From Bacteroidales bacterium (GTDB lineage Bacteria; Bacteroidota; Bacteroidia; Bacteroidales; UBA932), in NCBI GenBank assembly GCA_017428245.1, contig JAFRRF010000057.1, positions 45,292 to 109,291 of the forward strand: 64,000 bases of DNA. Reading direction: 5' to 3'. How positions within the stretch are numbered: position 1 is the first letter of the stretch; the number at the start of each line of letters is the position of its first letter. Position numbers and translations under genes: made by a program. The notes beneath the pieces are model-generated. The model ran no database searches and was not told the origin of the DNA. It was given only the letters and a program-made list of their open reading frames with translations. Of this stretch, positions 37,289 to 46,318 are shown piece by piece.

Positions 37289-39001
37289 TTACTTCGTCGT
37301 GAACGAAGTTTCGGCCTGCAGCGGCGCTCCGTCGGCCGAAAGGCCTTCCACAGCGACCTTAAAACGGCCTTTGTAGTCGGGCAACTTGCAGGGAATCACC
37401 AGGGTCTGCCCCGGTTCCAGTTCCAGCATCGGATGCCAGTAGATGGTCTGGCGGTAATCCGGATAACCGGTTTCTTCCCGCAAGGAATCGCCCGTGAAAG
37501 CCATCGGCCAGGAGACGCCCTGGAAATCGATCACACGCACGCTGCCTCCGAACTGGAATCCGGGCAACGTATGCTTGTAGGTCACGAAATTGACGATACC
37601 TTCGAACGAGCGGCTGCCGATATAATAGGTCTGCGGGTAAATATGGATCGACTCCACGAGCAGGGGGTCGTAATCCATGATTTTCTGCTGATCGAAAACA
37701 GGCACCCCGTCGAGCATCATCAGCGTAGGGGCCGCGGAGAACGAGATGTCGGTTCCTTTTTCGAGACGGACCTGGATGTCACGGGATCCGTCGCTCCGGC
37801 GGCGTGCCCGCATTTCCGGCACGAACTCCACGAAGATTTCTTCCATTGTCGTGAAACGGGTGTAATCGTCGAGCGGATAGACGACCTCTTTTTCCCCGAA
37901 CAGGATGTTGTGCCGTACATTCAGCGGATCCAGCAGTGTATCGCCCGTAAAGCGGCGCTCGATCTGCATCGCCACACTGCGCGCCAGGAGCGGCTCCTGA
38001 AGCGAAGCGTTCATCCGGAGTTTCTGCACCGGAGCGACGGGTGCGCCGACAAACGGAGACTCCAGTTCGATAAAACAGTTGAGCGCAGGGTTGATTCCCT
38101 CGATTTCACAGATGTATTCCCGATTGCCATAAATGTTTCCGGTAAAGAACTCCACGCGTCCGGCGTCGTCGATGACCGAGGCATAGACATCGGATTTGTC
38201 GGAAGGCGTGGCAATAAACGCGAACTTGCCGGTCAGTTCGGGAATCATCTCCTGACTGAACCCGCTGACATGGCCGCGGATGACTTCACCCTCGTAGTCC
38301 GGAATGACCGTGTTGTCGAAACGGCGCGGGCCGACCTGCCGGCAGGCGGCCGTGAAATCGGCGATGGAAGGGTTGCCGTTCGGCAGGAAGCCGTCGTCGT
38401 GGCTGACCGACAGACTGAGTGATACGGATTCGCCGCTCCGATTGACCAGCTTCAGGGTATCATCCTCCCAGGATACGTCGAGAGATGCCCGGTCGAGACT
38501 GGGACGAGGGGCAGTGGCGTCATCCCCGGCTCTGACCGGGGATCTGAGCGCAGCATACTCCTCCGGGGAAACCACCTCGACACCTTCTTTCACCCGTTCG
38601 TTCGAAAATACGTTGAATACGGATATGGTTTTGGAAGCCAATCCGTTATAATCATAGTCCAGTTCGGCGACATTCTGCCGCGTATAGGCGATCAGCCGAT
38701 AATTGCCGGTAGGCAGCGAACCGGGAAGGACAAGACGGCCGGCTCCCCGTCCCTCCGTCAGGGCGACTTTCCCCGTAGCCACCACGGCATCGTCCTGGCG
38801 CAATTCCAGGTAAGCGACACTGCTCACCGGAGAATACGTCCCCCGGGAAGCATCCAGACAGAAAGCCGAATACCAGACCACATCGCCGGCGACATAGACG
38901 TCCCGGTCGGTCGAAACATATGTCCGTTCCACCACCCTGTCCTGAGAAAAGACAGTTGCCGCAAAAAGCAGCGCACCCAAAAAAAGTATCGTCTTTTTCA
39001 T
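37289..39001 (-). CDS. Exported MG2-like/TonB-plug-like protein
   Basis: A 570-residue protein with a signal peptide (about 1-19, VFSQ). The N-terminal part resembles an alpha-2-macroglobulin MG2 domain (TDRDVYVAGDVVWYSAFCLD near 32-51). The C-terminal part has a plug-like stretch (TLMMLDGVPVFDQQKIMDYDP, then IGSRSFEGIVNFVTYK). Proteins of this kind follow TonB receptors with DUF4249 partners; their role is unknown. Near residues 151-160 the sequence RSPVRAGDDA is encoded by a REP-like hairpin sitting in frame. The start at 39001 is chosen for the signal peptide; the frame is open to 39094. It lies 13 bases behind the DUF4249 gene. Confidence 0.75.
   Translation of the reverse strand: MKKTILFLGALLFAATVFSQDRVVERTYVSTDRDVYVAGDVVWYSAFCLDASRGTYSPVSSVAYLELRQDDAVVATGKVALTEGRGAGRLVLPGSLPTGNYRLIAYTRQNVAELDYDYNGLASKTISVFNVFSNERVKEGVEVVSPEEYAALRSPVRAGDDATAPRPSLDRASLDVSWEDDTLKLVNRSGESVSLSLSVSHDDGFLPNGNPSIADFTAACRQVGPRRFDNTVIPDYEGEVIRGHVSGFSQEMIPELTGKFAFIATPSDKSDVYASVIDDAGRVEFFTGNIYGNREYICEIEGINPALNCFIELESPFVGAPVAPVQKLRMNASLQEPLLARSVAMQIERRFTGDTLLDPLNVRHNILFGEKEVVYPLDDYTRFTTMEEIFVEFVPEMRARRRSDGSRDIQVRLEKGTDISFSAAPTLMMLDGVPVFDQQKIMDYDPLLVESIHIYPQTYYIGSRSFEGIVNFVTYKHTLPGFQFGGSVRVIDFQGVSWPMAFTGDSLREETGYPDYRQTIYWHPMLELEPGQTLVIPCKLPDYKGRFKVAVEGLSADGAPLQAETSFTTK
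38518..38547 (+). repeat. REP-like hairpin element, copy B (inside a gene)
   Basis: CGTC followed by ATCCCCGG (38522-38529), a 6-base loop and CCGGGGAT (38536-38543). It has the same stem as copies A and C except for one compensated base pair. It lies in frame within the MG2/plug gene and adds about ten residues there. Confidence 0.7.
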
Positions 39002-39014
39002 CGCATTATCCTTG

Positions 39015-40208
39015 TTAATCGGGCCAGTCGTCGGGCCGGGTGAGCGTACCGCCGCGCCGGCGGCAGTCCACACAATTCGCCGGCCACCATTCATAGCCGA
39101 GCAGGCGGCCGGTCATTTCATCGTATACTTCGACCGAAGGGAGCTTTCCCAGCCAGTACGCCGGCAGATACTGATCCAGACTGTTGAGCGTGTCGGGCGG
39201 CGGAAGCGGTGCACGGGCGCTGTGGTAGAAACGGATCCGCGAGTTGTCGAGGAACACCTTCTTGCGCGAGACGCTCATCACGCCGACATAGCCAAGCACC
39301 ATCTCTTCCGGATTGTCGAGATTGATGATGTTGCCGCGATACTCGGAAGGTTCCGGAGAAAAGAGTCCTCCCACATCGCGGGAGTTGCGGTCCATCATCT
39401 CCCAATACTTGTAGGCATCTTTCGGCATCCGCATCTGGACGACCTCGGGCGAATAGATGACGGACATTTTTTCGTCGTGGAAACCGAGCGTATAGAGCTG
39501 GTGGTCGACCAGCCGGTCCTCCGTCAGTTCGACGGTCGAAGCCGTCATGATCTCAGGGCGCTCCGCCGTCGACCAGCAGCGATAGGTCCGGTCTTTTTCA
39601 TCGACGAAGACGATCTCCCCGTCTTCGCGGGAATGCGCGACGAACGTATAAATGGCATAGACATCGGCGTGGTATTCCCAGGTTTCCCGGACGCTCCAGC
39701 GGTAATAGCTTCCAGCCGGATCGTCGGAGTGTGCCGAAATGAGGATGGACATCGAGGTGCCGTCGTCGCTGATCTTGTACGAAAGGTCGTCAATCTCACC
39801 GGCGTCCAGACTCTTCTGCCAAGGAGAGACATACGTACCTTTTTCGTTTTCAATCACGAGCCGGTACTCCCGCGAAGGGTCGGCATCCGTAAGGTCGAAC
39901 AGGCCCGCAGGGTATACGATATACGTTCCGCCGTAATTGATGAAAAGATTCTCATACCGCCCGCCCTGATTGTCTTCGATATGCATTTTGCTGGAAGCGA
40001 GGATCCGCCAGCGTTCGTCGCCCTGCGCGGTATCGACCAGCGACCAGGAATAGTCGAGACGGACATTGCACATGTCGCCGATCACGATGTTCCCCTCAAC
40101 GATCAGATAGCCGCCCTCCCCTTCGATCTGCGGGTTATAATCATACACGCACGAGGTCGCGGCCGTCAGGACCGCAAGCAGCAGGAAAAGGATATGGCGT
40201 GTTTTCAT
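39015..40208 (-). CDS. DUF4249 lipoprotein
   Basis: A 397-residue lipoprotein (lipobox ATSC, Cys20). The start after the Cys, VYDYNPQ...YLIVEGNI, and a following Ig-like strand pattern are typical of DUF4249, a family nearly always encoded next to a TonB receptor and presumed to be its surface lid or binding partner. A Cys/Arg-rich end (NCVDCRRRGG) is unusual for the family in my memory. Its start codon overlaps the receptor stop by one base (TGATG). Confidence 0.85.
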   Translation of the reverse strand: MKTRHILFLLLAVLTAATSCVYDYNPQIEGEGGYLIVEGNIVIGDMCNVRLDYSWSLVDTAQGDERWRILASSKMHIEDNQGGRYENLFINYGGTYIVYPAGLFDLTDADPSREYRLVIENEKGTYVSPWQKSLDAGEIDDLSYKISDDGTSMSILISAHSDDPAGSYYRWSVRETWEYHADVYAIYTFVAHSREDGEIVFVDEKDRTYRCWSTAERPEIMTASTVELTEDRLVDHQLYTLGFHDEKMSVIYSPEVVQMRMPKDAYKYWEMMDRNSRDVGGLFSPEPSEYRGNIINLDNPEEMVLGYVGVMSVSRKKVFLDNSRIRFYHSARAPLPPPDTLNSLDQYLPAYWLGKLPSVEVYDEMTGRLLGYEWWPANCVDCRRRGGTLTRPDDWPD

Positions 40209-42874
40209 CAGAATTTCAGATTAATGTTGGCATAAGGGATCTGCGTGGCGAACACGCTCAGCATATGTCCTTTGACCGAGTGGCCGTCCGAGGTGTAATA
40301 GACCGAATACGGATTCTTCCGGCCTGTGACATTGTAGCAGCCGAGCGTCAGCGACATATGGGTGAGTTTCTTCAGATAGTGTCCCGGCTCGATGATCAGG
40401 GCAAGGTCGAGCCGCAGGTAATCGGGAACGCGATAGCTGTTTCGGTCAGAATAGACGAGCCGCATACCGCTGCCATAATTATAACGGCCCACCGGAATGG
40501 TGACGGGACGTCCGGTCGAATAGTCGAAGTTGGCCGAGATGCTGTAGCGGTGCGTAAACTTGTAGTTGGCCACGACCTTCAGGTCGTGCGGTTTGTCATA
40601 GGGGGCATTGTACCAGCGGCCTCCGTTGGTGGTCATCACGCCGCGGTCTTCCATCTCGCGCAGGCGCGAGCGTGAATAAGTATAGGAGACCCAGCCGTTG
40701 AGTTTGCCCAGCGTCTTCTTGGCCATGAACTCCACGCCGTACGAACGGTTCTCCGTCTGGATCAGGTCGTCGGCCAGGTTCGGGTTCATCACCAGCACGG
40801 CTCCGCTTTTATAGTCGATATAGTGTTTGACCCGCTTGTAGTAGGCCTCCACCGAAAGGTCGAGCGTATTGTCCATCAGCGTACGGTAGAAGCCCGCCGC
40901 TGCCTGCCAGCCCGTCTGGGGAGGCAGTTTGTCGCCGGCCAGCCGCCAGCTGTCGGTGGGCGACACGTTGACGCTGTTGGAGATCATGTGGATGTACTGC
41001 CGCATCGTATTGAAACCCGCCTTGATGCTGGTCACGTCATCGAGGGAATACTTGCCCGACAGGCGGATTTCCGGGCCGCCGTGGAAACCCGTGTCGCCCG
41101 GTCGCAGCAGCTGGGACCATCGGAAACCGGCATCGAACGAGAGATGTTCATCCACCACCCAGGTGTCGCTCAGGTAGAGGGCCGCTTCCAGCGCCTTCTC
41201 CCGGTCCATATCCACGCCTTTGACCTTCGACAGGAAGCCGAAGGGATGATAGGACCCCGGATTCAGGTCGTACTGCGTGGCGTTGACGCCGTAGCCGAGC
41301 GTATGGGCGTCGCCGAGCGACAGCGTGAAATTCAACTTTGCGAAATACTGGTCGACGGACGTATCGAGCGTATAGGCCTCATACTCGTTGAAAGAGTCCC
41401 TGATTCCGTAGTGGTAGCTGTCGTAGCCAACGGTAGCTGTCATCGAATGCCGGTCGCTGAAGATGCTGTGCCACTTCAGCGAGCCGTTGATGTTCCGGTA
41501 ATGGAAAGTGGTGTCCCTGCTGAAACTGAACTTGTCGCGCGAGAAGTAGCCATATGCGTGGATCGTATTGCGGTTGCCGATCTTCTGGCTGATGCCCAGA
41601 TTGACATCCTGGAACGAAGCCCGGCCGCCGCTGTAATTGCTGTTGGCCGGCAAGAGATTGAAAATCCAGTTGGAATAGGTCGTACGTCCGCCCAGGATGA
41701 AGGTCGTGCGGTCCTTCACCAGCGGTCCTTCCAGATGCAGACGGCTCGTCAGCAAACCCAGACCCAGGGAACCCTGCACCTTCTTGCTGTTGCCGTCGCG
41801 GCTGCGGACCTCCAGCACGGAAGAGATGCGGCCGCCATACTGGGCCGGAATCGAGCTCTTGTAGAGTTCCACGTCGTTGATCACGTCGGGATTGAACAGC
41901 GACAGGATGCCGAACATATGGTTCGGATTGTAGATCGTCCCTTCGTTGAACAGGATGAGGTTCTGGTCGGCCGAACCGCCGCGCACGTTGAAGCCGCTGG
42001 CAGCCTCGCCCACCGACTTGACACCCGGCAGGGTAAGCACCACCTTCAACGCGTCGGCCTCGCCGAAGGCCACCGGCACGTTCTTGATCAGATTGATGCG
42101 CACCTTCTCGATGCCCATATGTGAGGTACGGTGCTGCGACATGCTCTCGGATGTCACTACAGCGCCCTTGAGCGTGAACACCTTTTCTTTCATCACCACG
42201 TCGAGCGCGCCGTCGCCGTACACCACCAGGTCGAGTTTCATATCTTCCAGCGAATATCCGCTGAAACCCAGTTTGGTGGAACCTTTGGGCAGGGTCATCT
42301 TGTAGTAGCCGTAGGCGTCCGTCTGGGTGAATGATTTGCCGTCTTCCAGATACACCGACACACCTACCAGCGGTTCTCCGCTGGAGACATTGCGCACGTA
42401 GCCGTGGACCGTCGCCCTGCCGCCGGTACGCGCCGCATCGGGATCGCCGATCTCATAGACTTTGTTCTGGAAAGTCATCACCGTGGCCTGGTCGGCCAGA
42501 TATTTCTGGAAAGCCGTATCCACCACGGGCTTGCGTTCGTCAAAGTAACCGGCGGGCAGTTTCGTGGCGATGTCGGTGCCGCGCAGGATAAAATACTTGC
42601 CGTCGATTTCCGTGACGGAATAACCGTTCTCCCGAAGTTCCCGGAAGGCCCGCTGCAGGAATTCCGCCCGCGGAACACGGATGGTGTAACTCTTGTGGTC
42701 CGACGTGTCGCGGACGCAGTACACGTCGGAAGATATCTCCGTGCGGATAAACCGGATCAGTTCGTCCACATCGGCCTTGTACACGCCGAACGCCTCACCC
42801 GCCGGTTGCGCCTTGAGCGTGAGGGCACAGCAGAACGCTGCGGCCAGGGACAGGAAAAGGGTCAGCTTTTTCAT
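40208..42874 (-). CDS. TonB-dependent receptor with an STN-like N-terminal domain
   Basis: An 888-residue outer-membrane receptor. After the signal peptide (about 1-23) comes an STN-like domain (about 28-100, FGVYKADVDELIRFI), then a carboxypeptidase-regulatory domain (about 155-235, VHGYVRNVSSGEPLVGVSV), a plug (about 265-375, FNVRGGSADQNLILFNEGTIYN) and a barrel. STN domains often signal to a FecR anti-sigma factor, but no sigma/anti-sigma pair is in the window. The open frame continues to 43051, but the ATG at 42874 has the signal peptide and overlaps the upstream stop by 4 bases. Cargo unknown. Confidence 0.9.
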   Translation of the reverse strand: MKKLTLFLSLAAAFCCALTLKAQPAGEAFGVYKADVDELIRFIRTEISSDVYCVRDTSDHKSYTIRVPRAEFLQRAFRELRENGYSVTEIDGKYFILRGTDIATKLPAGYFDERKPVVDTAFQKYLADQATVMTFQNKVYEIGDPDAARTGGRATVHGYVRNVSSGEPLVGVSVYLEDGKSFTQTDAYGYYKMTLPKGSTKLGFSGYSLEDMKLDLVVYGDGALDVVMKEKVFTLKGAVVTSESMSQHRTSHMGIEKVRINLIKNVPVAFGEADALKVVLTLPGVKSVGEAASGFNVRGGSADQNLILFNEGTIYNPNHMFGILSLFNPDVINDVELYKSSIPAQYGGRISSVLEVRSRDGNSKKVQGSLGLGLLTSRLHLEGPLVKDRTTFILGGRTTYSNWIFNLLPANSNYSGGRASFQDVNLGISQKIGNRNTIHAYGYFSRDKFSFSRDTTFHYRNINGSLKWHSIFSDRHSMTATVGYDSYHYGIRDSFNEYEAYTLDTSVDQYFAKLNFTLSLGDAHTLGYGVNATQYDLNPGSYHPFGFLSKVKGVDMDREKALEAALYLSDTWVVDEHLSFDAGFRWSQLLRPGDTGFHGGPEIRLSGKYSLDDVTSIKAGFNTMRQYIHMISNSVNVSPTDSWRLAGDKLPPQTGWQAAAGFYRTLMDNTLDLSVEAYYKRVKHYIDYKSGAVLVMNPNLADDLIQTENRSYGVEFMAKKTLGKLNGWVSYTYSRSRLREMEDRGVMTTNGGRWYNAPYDKPHDLKVVANYKFTHRYSISANFDYSTGRPVTIPVGRYNYGSGMRLVYSDRNSYRVPDYLRLDLALIIEPGHYLKKLTHMSLTLGCYNVTGRKNPYSVYYTSDGHSVKGHMLSVFATQIPYANINLKF

Positions 42875-43605
42875 CTCGATTCCACGTAATTGAACACTTC
42901 CACACAGAAACGGTCGAACGGCATCCGGGTGCCCGTCTCCTGCTGGCGGATGTGGCGGCGGACGTCGTGCCGCAGGGATTTGTCGATCAGGTTGTAAACA
43001 TCTCTCCGACGCTTGACCGGAACGATTCCGCCGTCTTCGGGAAGGTAGCAATAATCGGCCGAATAGACGAACGCCTGGTAGATATCCCGCCGGAAAGGAC
43101 CGTCATACCGGGTCTCGTCGCGCTTGCGGCCGTCGAGATCCTGTTCCAGAAGCTTGGTTACGCGCCGGAGAACTCTCGCCCGCCCGGCGTAGATTATTTC
43201 CCAATAGCCGGATGGAGCCTGTTCCCCGTACAGATACTGCAGATTCAGGAACTGTCGTCCGGAGAAAGAGCACTCCCGGACATACTCGCGCTCCAGCAAC
43301 TTGTAGGATATGCCGCTGCCGACCCGTACGATCAGGTCCTGACGCGCCGCATCGATATTGAGCAGGACGTCCCGGTACGACTTCCCGTTGTAAACAACTG
43401 TTCCCGTCTGATACTCCGGTCCATACCAATAATAGGTACCGTTGTAGAGCAGCGCGTATTCATAAGCTTTATGGCCGCGATACAGCAGGGATGCCGTTTC
43501 GGCCCGGTCGCTGAACAAGGCATAATCGTCCTGCGCCGAAGCCAGGGGAATCCCCGTCAGGAGCAGCACGGCCAACATAAAGCCACAAAGGCGTCTCGTC
43601 GTCAT
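42871..43605 (-). CDS. Exported protein of unknown function, first gene of the STN-TonB operon
   Basis: A 244-residue protein with a signal peptide (about 1-24, LASAQ). The body is rich in Tyr and Arg (YRGHKAYEYALLYNGTYYWYGPEYQTG) and ends in a helical basic part (SLRHDVRRHIRQQETG). No family is recognised. Its stop overlaps the receptor start (ATGA), so it is made together with the receptor and might be a periplasmic accessory. The start at 43605 is fixed by the signal peptide and by a perfect promoter about 20 bases upstream. Confidence 0.7.
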   Translation of the reverse strand: MTTRRLCGFMLAVLLLTGIPLASAQDDYALFSDRAETASLLYRGHKAYEYALLYNGTYYWYGPEYQTGTVVYNGKSYRDVLLNIDAARQDLIVRVGSGISYKLLEREYVRECSFSGRQFLNLQYLYGEQAPSGYWEIIYAGRARVLRRVTKLLEQDLDGRKRDETRYDGPFRRDIYQAFVYSADYCYLPEDGGIVPVKRRRDVYNLIDKSLRHDVRRHIRQQETGTRMPFDRFCVEVFNYVESR

Positions 43606-43625
43606 TTTCAGTCTTTTCGAAAACA

Positions 43626-43657
43626 CAAAGATATCATAAAAAGACTGTAAACCCAAA
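43626..43657 (-). promoter_or_regulatory. Promoter of the STN-TonB/DUF4249 operon
   Basis: TTTG (43654-43657), 20 bases, TATCTTTG (43626-43633), read leftward. The leader to the ATG at 43605 is about 15-20 bases. Confidence 0.65.
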
Positions 43658-43695
43658 ATCTTGCGCCGGACGAAGGATTTATTACGGGAAAAGGT

Positions 43696-43703
43696 TATCT
43701 TTG
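43696..43703 (+). promoter_or_regulatory. -7 box of arcC
   Basis: TATCTTTG, 28 bases before the arcC ATG, divergent from the STN-TonB promoter. The -33 region has only a partial match. Confidence 0.5.
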
Positions 43704-43731
43704 TACCGATTCAGAACAGAATACACCCTAT

Positions 43732-44673
43732 ATGAAGAAAATTGCAATGGTCGCCTTCGGTGGAAACGCACTGCTCAGGAGCGGCCAGAAAGGCACATAT
43801 CTAGAACAGATCGCAAACGTCGAACAGACTTGCGAACAACTTTACAACCTGGTGGCCCGCGGCTACTTCCTGGCCATCGGGCACGGCAACGGCCCCCAGG
43901 TCGGAACGGTGATGCTGCAGCAGGAAGCCGGCCGGAAGGTCTTCGACCTGGCAGCAATGCCGATGGATTTCTGCGGCGCACAGACCCAGGGCTCCATCGC
44001 CTACCTCATAGAGCAGGGAATGAACCGGGTCCTGGTCCGTCACGGACTGCGCCGACGCGTCGTTTCGCTGATTACGCAGGTGGTCGTCGACAAAGACGAT
44101 CCGATGTTCCTCAACCCGACCAAACCCGTCGGTCCCTATTATACCCGTGAAGAAGCGGAAGCTTTCCACGAAGAAACCGGTGCCATCTACCGCGAAGACC
44201 CGAAAGGGAACGGATGGCGCAAGGTCGTCGCCTCGCCCAAGCCCGTGCGGATCAACAACATCGAGATCATCCGCCAACTCGTGGAGGTGGGCAACATCGT
44301 CATCACGGTGGGCGGCGGCGGCATCCCGGTCGTAGATGAAGACGGCGTGCTCAGCGGCGTGGAGGCCGTCATCGACAAAGACCTCGCTTCGGCCCTGTGC
44401 GCCTCGCAGATCCGTGCCGACGCCCTCTACATCCTCACCGACGTACCGAAAGTCTATATCAATTTCCGGAAACCCGACGAAAAACCGCTCGACGTGATCA
44501 CCGTCGACGAGGCGAAACGCTATCTGGCCGAAGGCCATTTCACCGAGGGGTCGATGGCCCCGAAAGTGCGGGCCGGCATCTATTTCGTGGAAAACGGCGG
44601 CAAGGAATGCGTCATCACCGAAGCGGGCCAGCTGGAAAACCCTGCCTGCGGCACGCGTATTGTTAAAGAATAA
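43732..44673 (+). CDS. arcC: Carbamate kinase
   Basis: A 313-residue amino-acid-kinase-fold enzyme that turns carbamoyl phosphate and ADP into ATP, CO2 and ammonia. It starts MKKIAMVAFGGNALL and shows GHGNGPQVG, the insertion region typical of carbamate kinase (PVGPYYTREEAE near 123-134) and VGGGGIPV. The next gene encodes ornithine carbamoyltransferase, so the pair forms the energy-yielding half of arginine or citrulline breakdown. No arginine deiminase gene is present in the window. Confidence 0.95.
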   Translation: MKKIAMVAFGGNALLRSGQKGTYLEQIANVEQTCEQLYNLVARGYFLAIGHGNGPQVGTVMLQQEAGRKVFDLAAMPMDFCGAQTQGSIAYLIEQGMNRVLVRHGLRRRVVSLITQVVVDKDDPMFLNPTKPVGPYYTREEAEAFHEETGAIYREDPKGNGWRKVVASPKPVRINNIEIIRQLVEVGNIVITVGGGGIPVVDEDGVLSGVEAVIDKDLASALCASQIRADALYILTDVPKVYINFRKPDEKPLDVITVDEAKRYLAEGHFTEGSMAPKVRAGIYFVENGGKECVITEAGQLENPACGTRIVKE

Positions 44674-44694
44674 AAACTATTGAATCAAATAATT

Positions 44695-45696
44695 ATGGCT
44701 TACAATCTCCGTAACCGGAGCTTCCTGAAGCTCCTCGACTTCACTCCGAAAGAAATCCAGTATCTCCTCGACCTGGCCCGCGACCTCAAGCGCGCCAAAT
44801 ATACCGGCACCGAGCAACCGCGCCTCAAAGGCAAAAACATCGCTCTGATCTTTGAAAAGACCTCGACCCGCACCCGCTGCTCCTTCGAAGTGGCTGCTTA
44901 CGACCAGGGTGCCCACGTCACCTATCTGGGCCCTTCCGGTTCGCAGATCGGCATCAAGGAATCGATGAAAGACACGGCCCGCGTGCTGGGCCGCATGTTC
45001 GACGGCATCGAATACCGCGGTTTCGCCCAGAAGACCGTGGAGGAACTGGCCCAGTACTCCGGAGTCCCCGTTTGGAACGGCCTGACCAACGAATTCCACC
45101 CCACCCAGATCCTGGCCGACTTCCTGACGATGAGCGAACACGTGGACAAACCCCTCAACAAAGTGTCCTACGCCTATCTGGGCGACGCCCGTTTCAATAT
45201 GGGCAACTCCCTGATGGTCGGCGGCTGCAAGATGGGCATGGACGTGCGCATCGTCGCCCCGAAGTCGCTCTGGCCGGATCCGGAGCTCGTCGCCACCTGC
45301 CGCAAGATTGCAGAAGAAACCGGCGCCACCCTCACCCTGACCGACGACGTGGATGCCGGCGTGAAGGGCTGCGACTTCCTCTATACCGACATCTGGGTAT
45401 CGATGGGCGAACCCGACGAAGTCTGGAAAGAGCGCATCGCCCTGCTGATGCCTTATCAGGTCAACGCCAAGATGATGGAACGCACCGGCAACCCGAAATG
45501 CAAATTCATGCACTGCCTCCCGTCCTACCACAACCTCGAGACGAAGGCGGGCCGCGATGTTTATCAGAAATTCGGACTCGACGGCATCGAGGTCACGGAA
45601 GAGGTCTTCGAAAGCGAAAACAGCATCGTTTTCGACGAAGCCGAAAACCGTATGCACACGATCAAAGCCGTCATGGTAGCAACTTTAGGAGACTAA
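44695..45696 (+). CDS. arcB: Ornithine carbamoyltransferase (probably catabolic, ArcB type)
   Basis: A 333-residue enzyme that links ornithine and carbamoyl phosphate to citrulline, here probably run in reverse. Carbamoyl-phosphate loop STRTR near residue 57; FHPTQILAD near 140; ornithine site SMG near 240 (WVSMGEP); and HCLPSYHN near 272. It is a true ornithine enzyme by this motif, not the acetyl- or succinylornithine form. The ATG at 44695 ([10 protein letters not shown]) is preferred over an earlier in-frame start at 44680. The arcC linkage and the rocD gene nearby suggest catabolism. Confidence 0.9.
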   Translation: MAYNLRNRSFLKLLDFTPKEIQYLLDLARDLKRAKYTGTEQPRLKGKNIALIFEKTSTRTRCSFEVAAYDQGAHVTYLGPSGSQIGIKESMKDTARVLGRMFDGIEYRGFAQKTVEELAQYSGVPVWNGLTNEFHPTQILADFLTMSEHVDKPLNKVSYAYLGDARFNMGNSLMVGGCKMGMDVRIVAPKSLWPDPELVATCRKIAEETGATLTLTDDVDAGVKGCDFLYTDIWVSMGEPDEVWKERIALLMPYQVNAKMMERTGNPKCKFMHCLPSYHNLETKAGRDVYQKFGLDGIEVTEEVFESENSIVFDEAENRMHTIKAVMVATLGD

Positions 45697-45701
45697 ATAT
45701 T

Positions 45702-46289
45702 ATGAAACGATTACTGACCCTAGCCGCCTGCTGCCTCTGCCTGATGGCCGGCACGCAGGCCCACGCGCAGTACTACAACACCGACATCGAGCGGACCATT
45801 TCCATGCAGGAGGATGCCGTCCGCCGTGCCGAGCAGAGCAAGCGCGACATCGACCGCCGTTGCGAACGCGACATCGACCGCAACAAGGAAGCCATCGAAC
45901 GGGCCGAAAGCAAGATCAAGGAAGCCAAAGGTGGCAAAAAAGCCACCCAGGAAAGCCTGAAGGCGCACAAAGCCACTCTCAAAAGCGCCAAGACCGCTTA
46001 TAAGGAACTTGAGAAACAGATGAAGACCGACGGTCTCGACGATGCCGAGAAAGAACAACTCCGCGAACGGAAAGACAGGATCAAGGATATGGAGCAGGAT
46101 GTCAAGGAGACCCAGCGCAGGATCAAAGACTACGACAAGGACATCGACACCGCCCACGCCCAGATCAAACGAAGCAAGGCTTCCATCCAGGACGACCGGA
46201 ACGAAATGAAGGCCGCCAAAGAGCAGCTCAAAGTCGCAAAGAACGACTTGAAGCAGAGCAAGAAGCTCAAGAAAGAGCTTAGGAAATAA
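45702..46289 (+). CDS. Exported highly charged coiled-coil protein
   Basis: A 195-residue protein: signal peptide (about 1-23, AHAQ), then an almost unbroken Lys/Glu/Asp/Arg/Ala helix with heptad character (RAEQSKRDIDRRCERDIDRN and similar to the C-terminus, ending KKLKKELRK). One Cys (near residue 53) could dimerise. Resembles small periplasmic coiled-coil proteins of unknown function; no family assigned. It starts 5 bases after the arcB stop, so it belongs to that unit, which is odd for a catabolic operon. Confidence 0.75.
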   Translation: MKRLLTLAACCLCLMAGTQAHAQYYNTDIERTISMQEDAVRRAEQSKRDIDRRCERDIDRNKEAIERAESKIKEAKGGKKATQESLKAHKATLKSAKTAYKELEKQMKTDGLDDAEKEQLRERKDRIKDMEQDVKETQRRIKDYDKDIDTAHAQIKRSKASIQDDRNEMKAAKEQLKVAKNDLKQSKKLKKELRK

Positions 46290-46292
46290 AAA

Positions 46293-46316
46293 AGAGGGGC
46301 GTGCCCCTCTTTTTTA
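46293..46316. terminator. Bidirectional terminator between the arc unit and rocD
   Basis: AGAGGGG (46293-46299), loop CGTG, CCCCTCT (46304-46310), with A run before and T run after, so it works on both strands between the convergent coiled-coil gene and rocD. Confidence 0.88.
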
Positions 46317-46318
46317 TT

